Below are positions 42,823 to 51,162 of a DNA stretch of 64,000 bases, piece after piece (within the stretch, counting starts at the first letter, position 1; every line of letters begins with the position of its first letter). A model generated the notes under the pieces. It had not been told where the DNA came from and searched no databases. It saw nothing but the letters and a program-made list of their open reading frames with translations. A program made the translations under genes and the position numbers. The DNA is taken from assembly GCA_947253155.1 (NCBI GenBank), contig CAMXYK010000002.1, positions 54,386 through 118,385 of the forward strand, written 5' to 3'. Origin of the DNA: an uncultured Bifidobacteriaceae bacterium (lineage in GTDB: Bacteria; Actinomycetota; Actinomycetes; Actinomycetales; Bifidobacteriaceae).

Positions 42823-42997
42823 CCTCCAAACGCCGGAAACTCTTCTCACGTTTGGAGCAAATAACCACATGACACGCTCCAAACGTGGGGTAGGTTTCGC
42901 ACGTTTGGAGCGCCCAGCCCTCCGTAACCCTCCAAACGCGAGACAAATTCCCCACATTTGGAGCGAAACACCACACCAGACCCTCCAAACGCGAGAA
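42823..42997. repeat. TTTGGAG/CTCCAAA dispersed palindromic repeat, locus 4
   Basis: Seven arms in alternating orientation: CTCCAAACGCCGGA, CACGTTTGGAGC, CTCCAAACGTGGGG, CACGTTTGGAGC, CTCCAAACGCGAGA, CACATTTGGAGC and CTCCAAACGCGAGA. The longest run of this family in the window, filling the gap between the prepilin peptidase gene and mltG. Spacer sequences are short and unequal. Confidence 0.9.
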
Positions 42998-43048
42998 AAA
43001 TCCCCCAAAACTCGCGCCACATCAAGGAAAACAAAAACAAGCTTTAGT

Positions 43049-44224
43049 TTAGTTCCCTTCGGGATTGTTACGCTTGTACTCGTCGCGGAATTTCAAGAAT
43101 TCGTCTTTGTTATCCGTAAACTTCGTCTCACCAGTCTTCAAATTCGTGGTAACAAAGTAAATCCACGGCCCGTCTTGAGGCTTAATGGTGGAAAGAAGCG
43201 CACTATCTCCAGCAATACCAATAGGCGTAGGCGTCAAACCCTTGTGAATACGCGTGTTATAAGGATTGTTCGGATTGTCTAACATTGCTTGCGTAAGCTT
43301 TATTGGCTTAACTCCAGCACCGTAGCCAACAGTAGAGTCCATTCCAAGCGGCATATCTTTTGCCAAACGGTTTAGTATTACGCGCACAACTTTTCCGTAG
43401 TAGTCGCGTCTATTTACTTCAGCTTCGGCAATGGAGGCAATAGTTAAAGCTTTTTCGCGATTGTCGCCTTTAGGAATACCGAGAGAATCAAGTTTTGCAA
43501 TACGCTTCTTTACCATTGTGGCAATAATAGCTTCTGCACTTTTCATGGATTTTACGTTATAAACTCCAGGCTCCAGCCATCCTTCAATACTTCCGTGAGC
43601 TTCTGGAGGCAAAATTCCGGATGCTCCGTCTGCTAGCGCGGCTTTGAAATTATCCATGCTTATTCCAGATAGTTTTGAAGCGCGTTGCAAAACTTCTGTA
43701 GCGTGGTCTCCTGCACGAACGTCTAGGAAGCCACCTGCTTTAGTTTGATCGGAAAGAATATTAACTACGTCAATAGCAGCCATATGCTTTTTTAACACGT
43801 AAACACCCGGGTACAAAATTTTATTATTTGCTGTAACCGCAGAAGTAAACGCTGCTTGAGACTTAACAATATTTGCTTTAACTAGCTTTGAACCAACAGT
43901 AATAGCTCCTTCGCCAGTATCGACAGTAAATTCAACGGATCCAAAACCAGGCCCAGGCCAGTCTGCAACGGACTCACTATCGTGAGATAATCTCAACGAA
44001 TGCACTGCACTATAGCCGACGTAACTAACAACACCTAAAACCATTACTAGCAGAAATATTAAAACTGTTCTAGCGCGACGTTTGCGTCGTTTTTCTATAA
44101 GTCGAGCTTTAACTCTGCTTCTAGAAGATCCTTCAGATTTAGAAGAAGAAGACGAAGACGGTTTGCCATCATGCTCTGTCCATTGAGCATGACTGTCAAA
44201 GAATTCGTTGAAATTATCAGACAC
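43049..44224 (-). CDS. mltG: endolytic murein transglycosylase MltG
   Basis: 391 residues from GTG 44224, behind GAGGAGTGTTAC. The N-terminal cytoplasmic part is S/K/R-rich (SSSSSSKSEGSSRSRVK). One membrane segment follows (TVLIFLLVMVLGVVSYVGY). The extracellular YceG domain has LEPGVYNVKS, the catalytic Glu region TIASIAEAEVNRRDYYGKVV, LGMDSTVGYG and the C-terminal PTPIGIAGDSALLSTIKP. It cuts nascent glycan strands at the membrane. It follows ruvX on the same strand, the usual bifidobacterial order. Confidence 0.94.
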   Translation of the reverse strand: MSDNFNEFFDSHAQWTEHDGKPSSSSSSKSEGSSRSRVKARLIEKRRKRRARTVLIFLLVMVLGVVSYVGYSAVHSLRLSHDSESVADWPGPGFGSVEFTVDTGEGAITVGSKLVKANIVKSQAAFTSAVTANNKILYPGVYVLKKHMAAIDVVNILSDQTKAGGFLDVRAGDHATEVLQRASKLSGISMDNFKAALADGASGILPPEAHGSIEGWLEPGVYNVKSMKSAEAIIATMVKKRIAKLDSLGIPKGDNREKALTIASIAEAEVNRRDYYGKVVRVILNRLAKDMPLGMDSTVGYGAGVKPIKLTQAMLDNPNNPYNTRIHKGLTPTPIGIAGDSALLSTIKPQDGPWIYFVTTNLKTGETKFTDNKDEFLKFRDEYKRNNPEGN

Positions 44225-44288
44225 GTAACACTCCTCTTCTACTTTCTACTGCGTTCACTAAGTATCATTTTCGCTAGTATTGCGTTTG

Positions 44289-44765
44289 CTAATCTACTTG
44301 CGCTTGAAAACTATCATTATTCGCATCAAGAGCAGATTGCAAAATTAATACTGCCGACTGCTGGTCAACCATAGGGCGATGCTTGCGAGTAGAAAAATCT
44401 GCTTGCAGCAACTGCCGGTGAGCACTAACTGTTGTTAAACGCTCATCTTTCCAAACAATATCAGGCTCGTAAGAAAGCGTCCAATCGCCTTCATTTTTTG
44501 CCGATTCAATGCGTTTAGCTAAATTTTTGCCCCATCGACGCGCTTTTTTTGCAGATTTTCCTTCAGAACCGTCAAGTTGCAGCGGCAATCCAATTACAAC
44601 ACGACGAACCTTCTCTTCTTCAATAAGACTCATAACTTCGTCAATAGCTCTAAAAGAATCACCAAAAACTTGCACGTTTCCGATTGGATGAGCAAAAGTA
44701 AGCTCAGGGTCGGAAAGCGCAAGTCCGACCCTGGCGTCACCTAAATCAATACCTAACCACACCAT
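44289..44765 (-). CDS. ruvX: RuvX/YqgF RNase H-fold Holliday junction resolvase-like protein
   Basis: 158 residues from ATG 44765. The fold signature is LGIDLGDARVGLALSDP, with the first catalytic Asp in GIDLGDARVG. VVIGLPLQLDGSEGKSAKKARRWGKNLA and VWKDERLTTVSAHRQLLQADFS follow, the latter with the E/D of the active site. YqgF proteins act in pre-16S rRNA processing and are also proposed as resolvases. It lies between alaS and mltG on one strand. The ribosome binding site is weak. Confidence 0.93.
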   Translation of the reverse strand: MVWLGIDLGDARVGLALSDPELTFAHPIGNVQVFGDSFRAIDEVMSLIEEEKVRRVVIGLPLQLDGSEGKSAKKARRWGKNLAKRIESAKNEGDWTLSYEPDIVWKDERLTTVSAHRQLLQADFSTRKHRPMVDQQSAVLILQSALDANNDSFQAQVD

Positions 44766-44825
44766 GAATTTCGTGCTGCTTTTGGTAAAGATTATATCAT
44801 TTTATTTTAAGCGGATAGCTACGCG

Positions 44826-47510
44826 CTAGGCGAGCTCAGCCACTTGCGCTTTTACAGCTTCGAGAGCTTCGTCAATCTTAGAAGCGTCTGTGCCGCCGCC
44901 TTGAGCGAAGTCTGGTTTTCCGCCGCCGCCACCGCCAAGAACCTTGGAAGCAGTGCGAACCAAGTCGCCAGCCTTAGCGCCAGCATTGCGAGCAGCCTCG
45001 TTTGTGGCCACAGCAACCATTGGCTTATCATCCTCGTTTACGCCGCACAACACTACTACTGCAGGAGCATCCTCACCTAAGCGAGCACGCACGTCGAGCA
45101 CCGTCTTACGAAGCGTTTCGAACGAGCCGAAGTTACCAACGTTCTTAACAGCCAACTTAATGCTTCCGGCAGAAGCTTTAGCAGACTCAATCAAAGCTGG
45201 AACGGAATTAGCAAGCTGAGACTCATAGACTGCAGCGAGCTTACGATCAGAATCCTTCATCTTGTTAAGCAAAGATTCCAAACGTTCAGCCAACTCATCT
45301 GGGCGAGCGTTAACCATGTCTGCTAATTGAGCAACCAAAGTGTGCTCGCGAGCGCCATACTCGTATGCTGCCTCACCGCAAAGAGCGTCAATACGGCGAA
45401 CGCCAGAGCCAATAGAAGATTCGGAAAGGATTGTAACCATACCAATCTTTCCGGTGCTCTTAGCGTGAGTGCCACCGCAAAGCTCGCGGCTCCAACCGTC
45501 GCCGATTTCAACCACGCGCACAACATCGCCGTACTTTTCGCCGAACAAGTGCATTGCTCCAAGCTTAAAAGCGTCGTCGATTGGCATTTCCTTAGGAACA
45601 ACCTGCAAGTCGTCTCGAATACGCTCGTTTACGCGAGCTTCAACGCGTGCAAGCGCATCCTTATCAACAGCCTTTGGCCACTGGAAGTCGAAGCGCAAGC
45701 GGTCTGGATCAACCACGGAACCGCGCTGAGTTGCCTGAGGACCAAGCTCTTCACGCAAAGCCTTGTGAAGTGTGTGAGTTGCAGTGTGAGAACGTGCCAA
45801 AGCAGCACGGCGAACCTGGTCAATATTCGTATTAACAGGAGCGCCAACAGTAAGCGTTCCTTCAGTCAAACGGCAGCTGTGAACAATCAAATCCTTGATT
45901 GGACGCTGAACGTCGTCAACTTCCAAAATTGCGCCGTCGTCGGAAATAATCTCACCTTGGTCAGCAATCTGGCCGCCGCGCTCAGCGTAGAATGGCGTGC
46001 GGTCGAGAATAACTTCAACATTTGCAGGAGCAGTAACGCTTTTAACAGCACCCTTACCTGCTTCAACAATCGCCAAAACGTTAGAACGGCTGGAGAAGTC
46101 AGTGTAGCCAAGGAAGTCGATTGGCTTTTCAAGAGCCTTCTTAATATCGTCGTAAACGCTAACGTCCACATTATGACGCTTCTTCAAAGCGTCAGCGCGA
46201 GCGCGGCCCTTCTGCTCGCTCATAAGCTCGCGGAACTTAGCTTCATCAACCTTAACACCCTGCTCAGCTGCCATCTCAAGAGTAAGCTCAATCGGGAAGC
46301 CGTAAGTATCGTGCAAAGTAAACGCGTCTGCGCCGCCAACCATAGGGTCGTCACTTTTCTCTTTCTTAGCTTTTTCGACAGCCAAGTCAAGAATAGTCGT
46401 GCCCTTTTCAAGAGTCCTACGGAACGCATCTTCCTCACCGTAAGCAGCTTCGCTAACCTCGTGGAAAGTATCGTTAAGCTCCGGATAGCTTGGCTCCATA
46501 GCAGCCTTAGAAACTGGGAACAAGGTTGGCAAAACTGGATCTTGCACACCAAGCATGCGCATTGCGCGAACAGTTCTACGAAGAAGACGACGAAGCACAT
46601 AGCCGCGGCCAACATTACTTGGACGCACACCGTCGCTCATAATCATAAGCGCGGAACGCACGTGATCTGCCACAACGCGGAAGCGCACGTCAGCATCGTT
46701 ATTGTCGCCGTACTTTACGCCACTAAGCTTTTCTGCAGCTTCAATAACTGGGTAAACTTCATCAGTTTCGTAAATATTTTCCTTACCTTGCATAAGATAA
46801 GCCAAACGCTCCAAACCAGCGCCGGTATCAATATTCTTCTGATCAAGCTCGCCAGCAATATGCAAATCAGTCTTAGACTTGACGTTATCTACCTGGTAGT
46901 TTTCAAAAACCAAATCCCAAATCTCAATAAAGCGAGATTCGTCGGCAGCAGGGCCGCCATCACGACCATATTTAGGACCGCGATCAACGTAAATTTCGGA
47001 GCATGGGCCGCCAGGGCCAGGGCCGCCGGTAGTCCAGAAGTTATCTTCCATGCCGAAAACTTGCATGTGCTCTGGGTCGAAGCCCTCGTTCTTCCAAATT
47101 GCGCGAGCTTCATCGTCGTCAGTGTAAGTGGTTACCCAAAGCTTTTCAGGATCGAAACCGTAGCCGCCCTTATCTTGCGGGCTAGTTAAAAGCTCCCAAG
47201 CGTAGTGGATTGCTTCTTCCTTAAAATAATCACCGAAGGAGAAGTTGCCAACCATCTGGAAGAAGGTGCCGTGACGAGTAGTCTTACCAACTTCGTCAAT
47301 ATCTAGCGTACGCACGCACTTCTGGTTCGATGCCATACGGCGAGAAGGAGGCGTCTGCTCACCAAGCAAATAAGGAATAAACGGCACCATGCCGGCGATA
47401 GTAAAAAGCGTCGTTGGGTTCGGCGAAATAAGAGATGCCGAAGGAACGACCATATGACCATTTTTAGCAAAATAGTCAAGATAACGCTTTGCAATTTCTG
47501 CTGTGCGCAT
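44826..47510 (-). CDS. alaS: alanyl-tRNA synthetase
   Basis: 894 residues from ATG 47510, behind AAGGAGTTC. Domains in order: catalytic core (ASLISPNPTTLFTIAGMVPF, RHGTFFQMVGNFSFGDYFK), tRNA-recognition helices, and the editing domain with zinc-binding HTATHTLHKALR plus CGGTHAKSTG. The C-Ala domain ends with a glycine run (LGGGGGGKPDFAQGGG). All zinc ligands are present and length is normal. It lies upstream of ruvX-mltG and downstream of the DUF948 pair. Confidence 0.98.
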   Translation of the reverse strand: MRTAEIAKRYLDYFAKNGHMVVPSASLISPNPTTLFTIAGMVPFIPYLLGEQTPPSRRMASNQKCVRTLDIDEVGKTTRHGTFFQMVGNFSFGDYFKEEAIHYAWELLTSPQDKGGYGFDPEKLWVTTYTDDDEARAIWKNEGFDPEHMQVFGMEDNFWTTGGPGPGGPCSEIYVDRGPKYGRDGGPAADESRFIEIWDLVFENYQVDNVKSKTDLHIAGELDQKNIDTGAGLERLAYLMQGKENIYETDEVYPVIEAAEKLSGVKYGDNNDADVRFRVVADHVRSALMIMSDGVRPSNVGRGYVLRRLLRRTVRAMRMLGVQDPVLPTLFPVSKAAMEPSYPELNDTFHEVSEAAYGEEDAFRRTLEKGTTILDLAVEKAKKEKSDDPMVGGADAFTLHDTYGFPIELTLEMAAEQGVKVDEAKFRELMSEQKGRARADALKKRHNVDVSVYDDIKKALEKPIDFLGYTDFSSRSNVLAIVEAGKGAVKSVTAPANVEVILDRTPFYAERGGQIADQGEIISDDGAILEVDDVQRPIKDLIVHSCRLTEGTLTVGAPVNTNIDQVRRAALARSHTATHTLHKALREELGPQATQRGSVVDPDRLRFDFQWPKAVDKDALARVEARVNERIRDDLQVVPKEMPIDDAFKLGAMHLFGEKYGDVVRVVEIGDGWSRELCGGTHAKSTGKIGMVTILSESSIGSGVRRIDALCGEAAYEYGAREHTLVAQLADMVNARPDELAERLESLLNKMKDSDRKLAAVYESQLANSVPALIESAKASAGSIKLAVKNVGNFGSFETLRKTVLDVRARLGEDAPAVVVLCGVNEDDKPMVAVATNEAARNAGAKAGDLVRTASKVLGGGGGGKPDFAQGGGTDASKIDEALEAVKAQVAELA

Positions 47511-47648
47511 ACGTACGAACTCCTTGTGTAATTTTTAGCAAGATCTTGTCATGCAAACATTCAATATAGTACTTCAATACCTAACTTAAAAAAACTTTTT
47601 CGACTCGCATTTTATTAAAAAACGCAAGTCGAATTAGCAAAAGATTAG

Positions 47649-47894
47649 TTAAAAATCCTCATGACGACGGCGAGCGTAACGCGAATTAAGCTCAGCTTCA
47701 TGATTTTTACGGCTAGTGTTGAAATCTTTGAACAATCCTAACACTGTGTTTAACGTAATATTTTTTGGATCTTCATCAAATATAAATTTACTGGCAGCAG
47801 ACGGCATTTTTGCTTTTACGTAAGCGCGCGCTTTTGTTACTGCGAGCACACCAATTACAATGCCAACACACATCCAAAATAAGCGTTTGAACAT
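47649..47894 (-). CDS. small conserved membrane protein beside the DUF948 gene
   Basis: 81 residues from ATG 47894, whose bases overlap the upstream stop (TAATG). One N-terminal membrane segment (RLFWMCVGIVIGVLAVTKA), then a K/A-rich stretch and a charged C-terminus (SRYARRRHEDF). It resembles the short actinobacterial protein usually found between a DUF948 gene and alaS. No function is known. Likely a partner of the DUF948 protein because of coupling and shared envelope location. Confidence 0.8.
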   Translation of the reverse strand: MFKRLFWMCVGIVIGVLAVTKARAYVKAKMPSAASKFIFDEDPKNITLNTVLGLFKDFNTSRKNHEAELNSRYARRRHEDF

Positions 47895-48358
47895 TACTCC
47901 CCCTTGCTTGCAGTGCGATTGCTTGCAGTGCGATTTTCTGCAGCGCTATTAGAAGATTCTTTTGCAGCATGACGGCCGGTAAAATTAGCGTCAGTTGGCA
48001 CCGTTGGCTTGTTAAAGAAAGAAGCAACTGTATCTTTTAGCGCGTAACCAGCAGCAGCAATCTTCACAATCGGCTTTCCTAAGAATGATCCATACAAGTC
48101 GCTAAGAGCGCCAATATTCGTTACAGTTGTGCGCGTGGCTCCCGACACAGCGTTAACATCATCAAGAGTCTTATTAACTTGCTTAATAGTCGTCACAGAC
48201 TCGTCAATTGCAGGAAGCGCATGCTCACCAGACTCTTTAACAGTTTTCGCAATCTGATCAAACAACCTGCCCAATCTAATTAGCGGATAAATCAAAAAGC
48301 CCGAAAGCACAGCAAACGCAATCGCAGCAATAAGAGCAGCTATGTCTCCAACGCTCAT
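47894..48358 (-). CDS. DUF948 family membrane protein
   Basis: 154 residues from ATG 48358, five bases behind AAGAGGTT (an adjacent ATG at 48361 is also possible). One membrane segment at the N-terminus (IAALIAAIAFAVLSGFLIYPLI). A helical region with SVTTIKQVNKTLDDVN and VTNIGALSDLYGSFLGKPIVK follows, which is the DUF948 pattern. The C-terminal tail is N/A/S-rich with repeated ASNRTAS. Envelope-associated family of unknown function. It heads the pair that precedes alaS. Confidence 0.85.
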   Translation of the reverse strand: MSVGDIAALIAAIAFAVLSGFLIYPLIRLGRLFDQIAKTVKESGEHALPAIDESVTTIKQVNKTLDDVNAVSGATRTTVTNIGALSDLYGSFLGKPIVKIAAAGYALKDTVASFFNKPTVPTDANFTGRHAAKESSNSAAENRTASNRTASKGE

Positions 48359-48432
48359 CATAACCTCTTTCTGTAACAGTTTCGCTTAAGAACTCTTTAA
48401 GAATTGAAAGCTAATACAAAATAATACAAAAG

Positions 48433-48468
48433 CCAATATAAAAGCAAATATAAAAGCAAATATAAAAG
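48433..48468. repeat. 12-bp tandem repeat, about three units
   Basis: CAAATATAAAAG occurs three times in a row (the first copy one base short), in the gap between the histidine phosphatase stop and the DUF948 start. Confidence 0.85.
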
Positions 48469-48474
48469 CAAAAA

Positions 48475-49149
48475 CTACTCGTTATAGCCTCGAATAGTAA
48501 TAGCTTTATCGATAGGTTTAGTAGTGTCAAAATCGAGCCTAGTTACGCTTCCGTTTTGAGGCCTCTCGCTTAAATCGTAGCCAGCAGGCGCAAAACGGTG
48601 CATAAGACTTAGCAAAGTGTTTCCGTGCGAAATTTGCAGAACGTTATCGCCATCTTTAAGCGAAGAATTAGAAGCGATTAACGCAAAACCTTCTTCTACG
48701 CGAGTCCAATACTCAATATCCGACTCGGCATCGTGGAAAGGATCCGCCTCTTTAAGCATGTCTCTGGTAGCCGCAAGCCCGAACTTTTCAACGATTTCGT
48801 TGTATGTGTGCGCTCCGTGCGGCGCCCCTGCAGCCCACCAAGCCATTTGCATATCCTGGCCTTCAAAATAGCCGTAGCATTGCTCGCGAAAATGCATATC
48901 GCTTACAAGCTTTGGACGAGCATTACCAGTAGCCTCGTTTGCATCGAGAATGCGCTGAGCTGTGATTTGCGCGCGAGTAGTATCCGAACAGTAAGCTGCA
49001 GCAAAAGTAATATTTTCCAGCTTTTTTGCAGCCTTATCCGCATCCTTCAAACCTTTTTCAGTAAGCGGAGAATTCGACCAGCCTTGCAAGCGATTGTAAC
49101 GATTAAATAGCGTCTGCCCGTGACGCACTAAATAAAGATGCAGCAACAT
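48475..49149 (-). CDS. histidine phosphatase (phosphoglycerate mutase-like) family protein
   Basis: 224 residues from ATG 49149, behind ATGGAG. The phospho-acceptor motif LVRHGQTLFNRYNRLQG is near residue 7. CSDTTRAQITAQRIL, the acidic loop FREQCYGYFEGQDM and the second His in LQISHGNTLLSLM are present. It is related to gpmA, but lacks the dPGM-specific blocks, so it is probably a broad phosphatase. The substrate is unknown. It lies between rpsD and the DUF948 gene on the same strand. Confidence 0.88.
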   Translation of the reverse strand: MLLHLYLVRHGQTLFNRYNRLQGWSNSPLTEKGLKDADKAAKKLENITFAAAYCSDTTRAQITAQRILDANEATGNARPKLVSDMHFREQCYGYFEGQDMQMAWWAAGAPHGAHTYNEIVEKFGLAATRDMLKEADPFHDAESDIEYWTRVEEGFALIASNSSLKDGDNVLQISHGNTLLSLMHRFAPAGYDLSERPQNGSVTRLDFDTTKPIDKAITIRGYNE

Positions 49150-49190
49150 AACTCCATTATTGCACTACGCGGTACATAGCCGTGCGGTTT

Positions 49191-49236
49191 CCGGCAAATG
49201 TTTCCCAAATCCACAAAAACGACAACAAACGCCGGA
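49191..49236 (+). repeat. GGCAAATGTTTCC...AACGCCGGA dispersed repeat, copy 2
   Basis: CCGGCAAATGTTTCCCAAAT to ACAAACGCCGGA, nearly identical to 10955-10999. A degenerate half-unit (CCGGAAAATGTTCCATAAAA) follows to 49262. It lies between rpsD and the histidine phosphatase gene. Confidence 0.85.
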
Positions 49237-49268
49237 AAAACTCCGGAAAATGTTCCATAAAACGCATT

Positions 49269-49300
49269 GACCCCTGCAACGCATTTGCGCAGCAGGGGTC
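49269..49300 (-). terminator. hairpin after rpsD
   Basis: GACCCCTGC and GCAGGGGTC form a nine-base GC-rich stem with a loop that can pair further, 34 bases past the rpsD stop. The T tract on the minus strand is poor, so termination efficiency is uncertain. Confidence 0.6.
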
Positions 49301-49333
49301 AAGCGGTATGTCCTTAAGAATTAAATCGGCGAA

Positions 49334-49960
49334 TTAACGAGCGTAGTATTCGACGACGTACTGAATGTTGACTTCAACTGGAATCTGATCGACTTCCGGC
49401 TTACGAGTCAAAGTAGCCTTCAAAGAGGCAAGATTCACATCGAGATAACCAGGAACTGCTGGCAAAACGTCGCGATGAACGCCTTCTGCAGCCATCTGGA
49501 ATGGAACCATGGTCTGGCTCTTGGCACGAACCTGAATGGTCTGGCCTGGCTTGACACGGTAAGATGGGCGATCAACAAGATTGCCATCAACCAAAATATG
49601 ACGATGTACAACAAACTGACGAGCCTGGGCGGTGGTGCGAGCAAAGCCTGCGCGCAAAACCAAAGCATCAAGACGAGTTTCCAAATCGGTGAGCATTGCG
49701 TCACCGGTCTGGCCTGCAGTGTGCGTACCCTTCTCATAAGCAGCACGAAGCTGCTTCTCGGAGATGCCGTACTGAGCGCGAAGACGCTGCTTCTCGCGAA
49801 GACGTACTGCGTAATCGGACTCGGTGCGACGACGAGTGCGGCCGTGCTCACCTGGAGCATATGGGCGCTTCTCGAAGATACGCTGAGCCTTTGGGGTCAA
49901 AGCGATGCCGAGGGCGCGAGAAAGACGCACCTGACGGCGAGAACGCTGAATATTAGTCAT
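49334..49960 (-). CDS. rpsD: 30S ribosomal protein S4
   Basis: 208 residues from ATG 49960, behind AAAGGATT. S4 nucleates 16S rRNA folding in the 30S subunit. The N-terminus (RSRRQVRLSRALGIALTPKA) and GEHGRTRRRTESDYAVRLREKQRLRAQYG match the family, and the S4 RNA-binding domain is visible (TRLDALVLRAGFARTTAQARQFVVHRHILVDG). Length is normal. It stands alone rather than in the alpha operon, as in other actinobacteria of this group, with a long leader. Confidence 0.98.
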   Translation of the reverse strand: MTNIQRSRRQVRLSRALGIALTPKAQRIFEKRPYAPGEHGRTRRRTESDYAVRLREKQRLRAQYGISEKQLRAAYEKGTHTAGQTGDAMLTDLETRLDALVLRAGFARTTAQARQFVVHRHILVDGNLVDRPSYRVKPGQTIQVRAKSQTMVPFQMAAEGVHRDVLPAVPGYLDVNLASLKATLTRKPEVDQIPVEVNIQYVVEYYAR

Positions 49961-50215
49961 AACTAATCCTTTAATTCTGTCGTTATCTGAACGGAACGCG
50001 AGCCAAACTTTTAAGCATTCTAAAATACTTAAAATTACTCACGCTGAGCCGGCCTCTCCAGTGCTTCTTCGTGCTAACACACGAACGCGTAAGTATTAAA
50101 ACGTTGAAATAACGCCATAACTACCGCGCGCCGACCCACTGATGGGCTAAGGCTCCAGATGATGCTTACACAAAATAGGCATCGTTCCTAATTCTACACA
50201 CCACTAAGAATAATT
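49961..50215 (-). promoter_or_regulatory. long 5' leader of rpsD, possibly autoregulatory
   Basis: About 255 bases upstream of rpsD without a gene. A TAGAAT -10-like hexamer (minus strand, near 50190) would give a leader of about 220 bases. It contains several short complementary stretches, for example CGTTCGTGTG...CACGAAG near 50075-50100 and AGCCC...GGGTCGG near 50130-50160. S4 often represses its own mRNA through such leaders, but no known S4 leader motif was recognised. Past the leader comes the repeat block at 50232-50385. Confidence 0.35.
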
Positions 50216-50231
50216 TGCTTGCGATTTAATT

Positions 50232-50385
50232 GCTCACGTTTGGAGCGCTACACGGCCTCAAACCCTCCAAATGCGAGATGATTCTCTCACGTTTGGAGCG
50301 ATAAGCCACGCTAAACACTCCAAACGCGGGAAAAGTTGCGCGCATTTGGAGCGATACGCCACGCCAAACGCTCCAAACGCGAGAA
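50232..50385. repeat. TTTGGAG/CTCCAAA dispersed palindromic repeat, locus 5
   Basis: Six arms alternate in orientation (CTCACGTTTGGAGCGCTACA, CTCCAAATGCGAGA, CTCACGTTTGGAGCGATA, CTCCAAACGCGGGA, GCGCATTTGGAGCGATACGC, CTCCAAACGCGAGA). It fills the gap between the rpsD leader and the ABC transporter ATPase stop. Confidence 0.9.
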
Positions 50386-50390
50386 AAAAA

Positions 50391-51158
50391 TTAGCAAAGA
50401 AATCCGCAGTCCATTGTGTAAGTGCGGTCAGCGCAGCAAGCAGCATCGGAATCGTGCGTTACCATTAGCACCGCCGCTCCAAGATTTGCAGATTCGCGCA
50501 ACATTTCCATCACTATGCGAGTGTGCTCTGGATCCAAATCGCCAGTAGGCTCGTCCAAAAGCAGCAACTTCGGATTGTTTATTAGCGCGCGCACAATCAT
50601 TACGCGACGCATCTCACCTCCGGAAAGCTCCGTTGGATAACACCACAGCAAATCCTCAATATGCAAGCGTTTACAAAAATCAAGCGCGCGATTTGAGTAG
50701 TAATCTTCAACGTTCGCATTTTCGTTTTTTTGCTCGCTGCTTTTTTGCTCGCTGTCTTTCGTCTGCCCACTTTTCGCAATTTGCACAGGCAAAAGAATGT
50801 TATTATACACAGTAAGATTCGGCAAAAGCGTTTGCGATTGCGTAACAAAACCTATATTTTTAGCGCGCAAGCTCGATACTTGCGCATCGCTAAATTCTTG
50901 CGCGGAAATCTCCTCACCTAAAACCACTACGCTTCCGTGAGTCGGCTTAAGCAATCCTGCAATCAAATTTAGTAAAGTAGATTTTCCGTTGCCAGATTTA
51001 CCAACAATCGCAACAAAATCGCCACTATTTAGCGAAAAACTTACGTTATTTACTGCAGAAAATCTGTGATTTCTACGCGAAAATTCTCTAGTTACGCGCG
51101 TAAGTTTCAGCACAGCAAGAGACGATTTTTCGCTATTCGATACTGCCGTTTCGCTCAT
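50391..51158 (-). CDS. ABC transporter ATP-binding protein (LolD/MacB-like)
   Basis: 255 residues from ATG 51158, behind GGGGAGTGATTAT. Walker A GKSGNGKSTLLNLIAG, a Q-loop in GFVTQSQTLLPNL, signature TELSGGEMRRVMIVRAL, Walker B LLLLDEPTGDLDPEH and switch His VTHDSD are all present. A short low-complexity K/S/E/N insert (SGQTKDSEQKSSEQKNENANVEDYY) lies near 135-160. It starts four bases after the FtsX-type permease, its evident partner. Confidence 0.93.
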   Translation of the reverse strand: MSETAVSNSEKSSLAVLKLTRVTREFSRRNHRFSAVNNVSFSLNSGDFVAIVGKSGNGKSTLLNLIAGLLKPTHGSVVVLGEEISAQEFSDAQVSSLRAKNIGFVTQSQTLLPNLTVYNNILLPVQIAKSGQTKDSEQKSSEQKNENANVEDYYSNRALDFCKRLHIEDLLWCYPTELSGGEMRRVMIVRALINNPKLLLLDEPTGDLDPEHTRIVMEMLRESANLGAAVLMVTHDSDAACCADRTYTMDCGFLC

Positions 51159-51162
51159 ATAA

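Noticed and set aside
42823..42997. CRISPR-like array (regularly spaced CTCCAAACG and CGTTTGGAG words)
   Set aside because: Arms alternate in orientation, spacers are short, unequal and partly repeated between loci, and no cas genes are nearby.
45327..47189. 620-codon open frame antisense to alaS
   Set aside because: It is the mirror frame of a clearly real gene, has no ribosome binding site and a composition typical of shadow frames.
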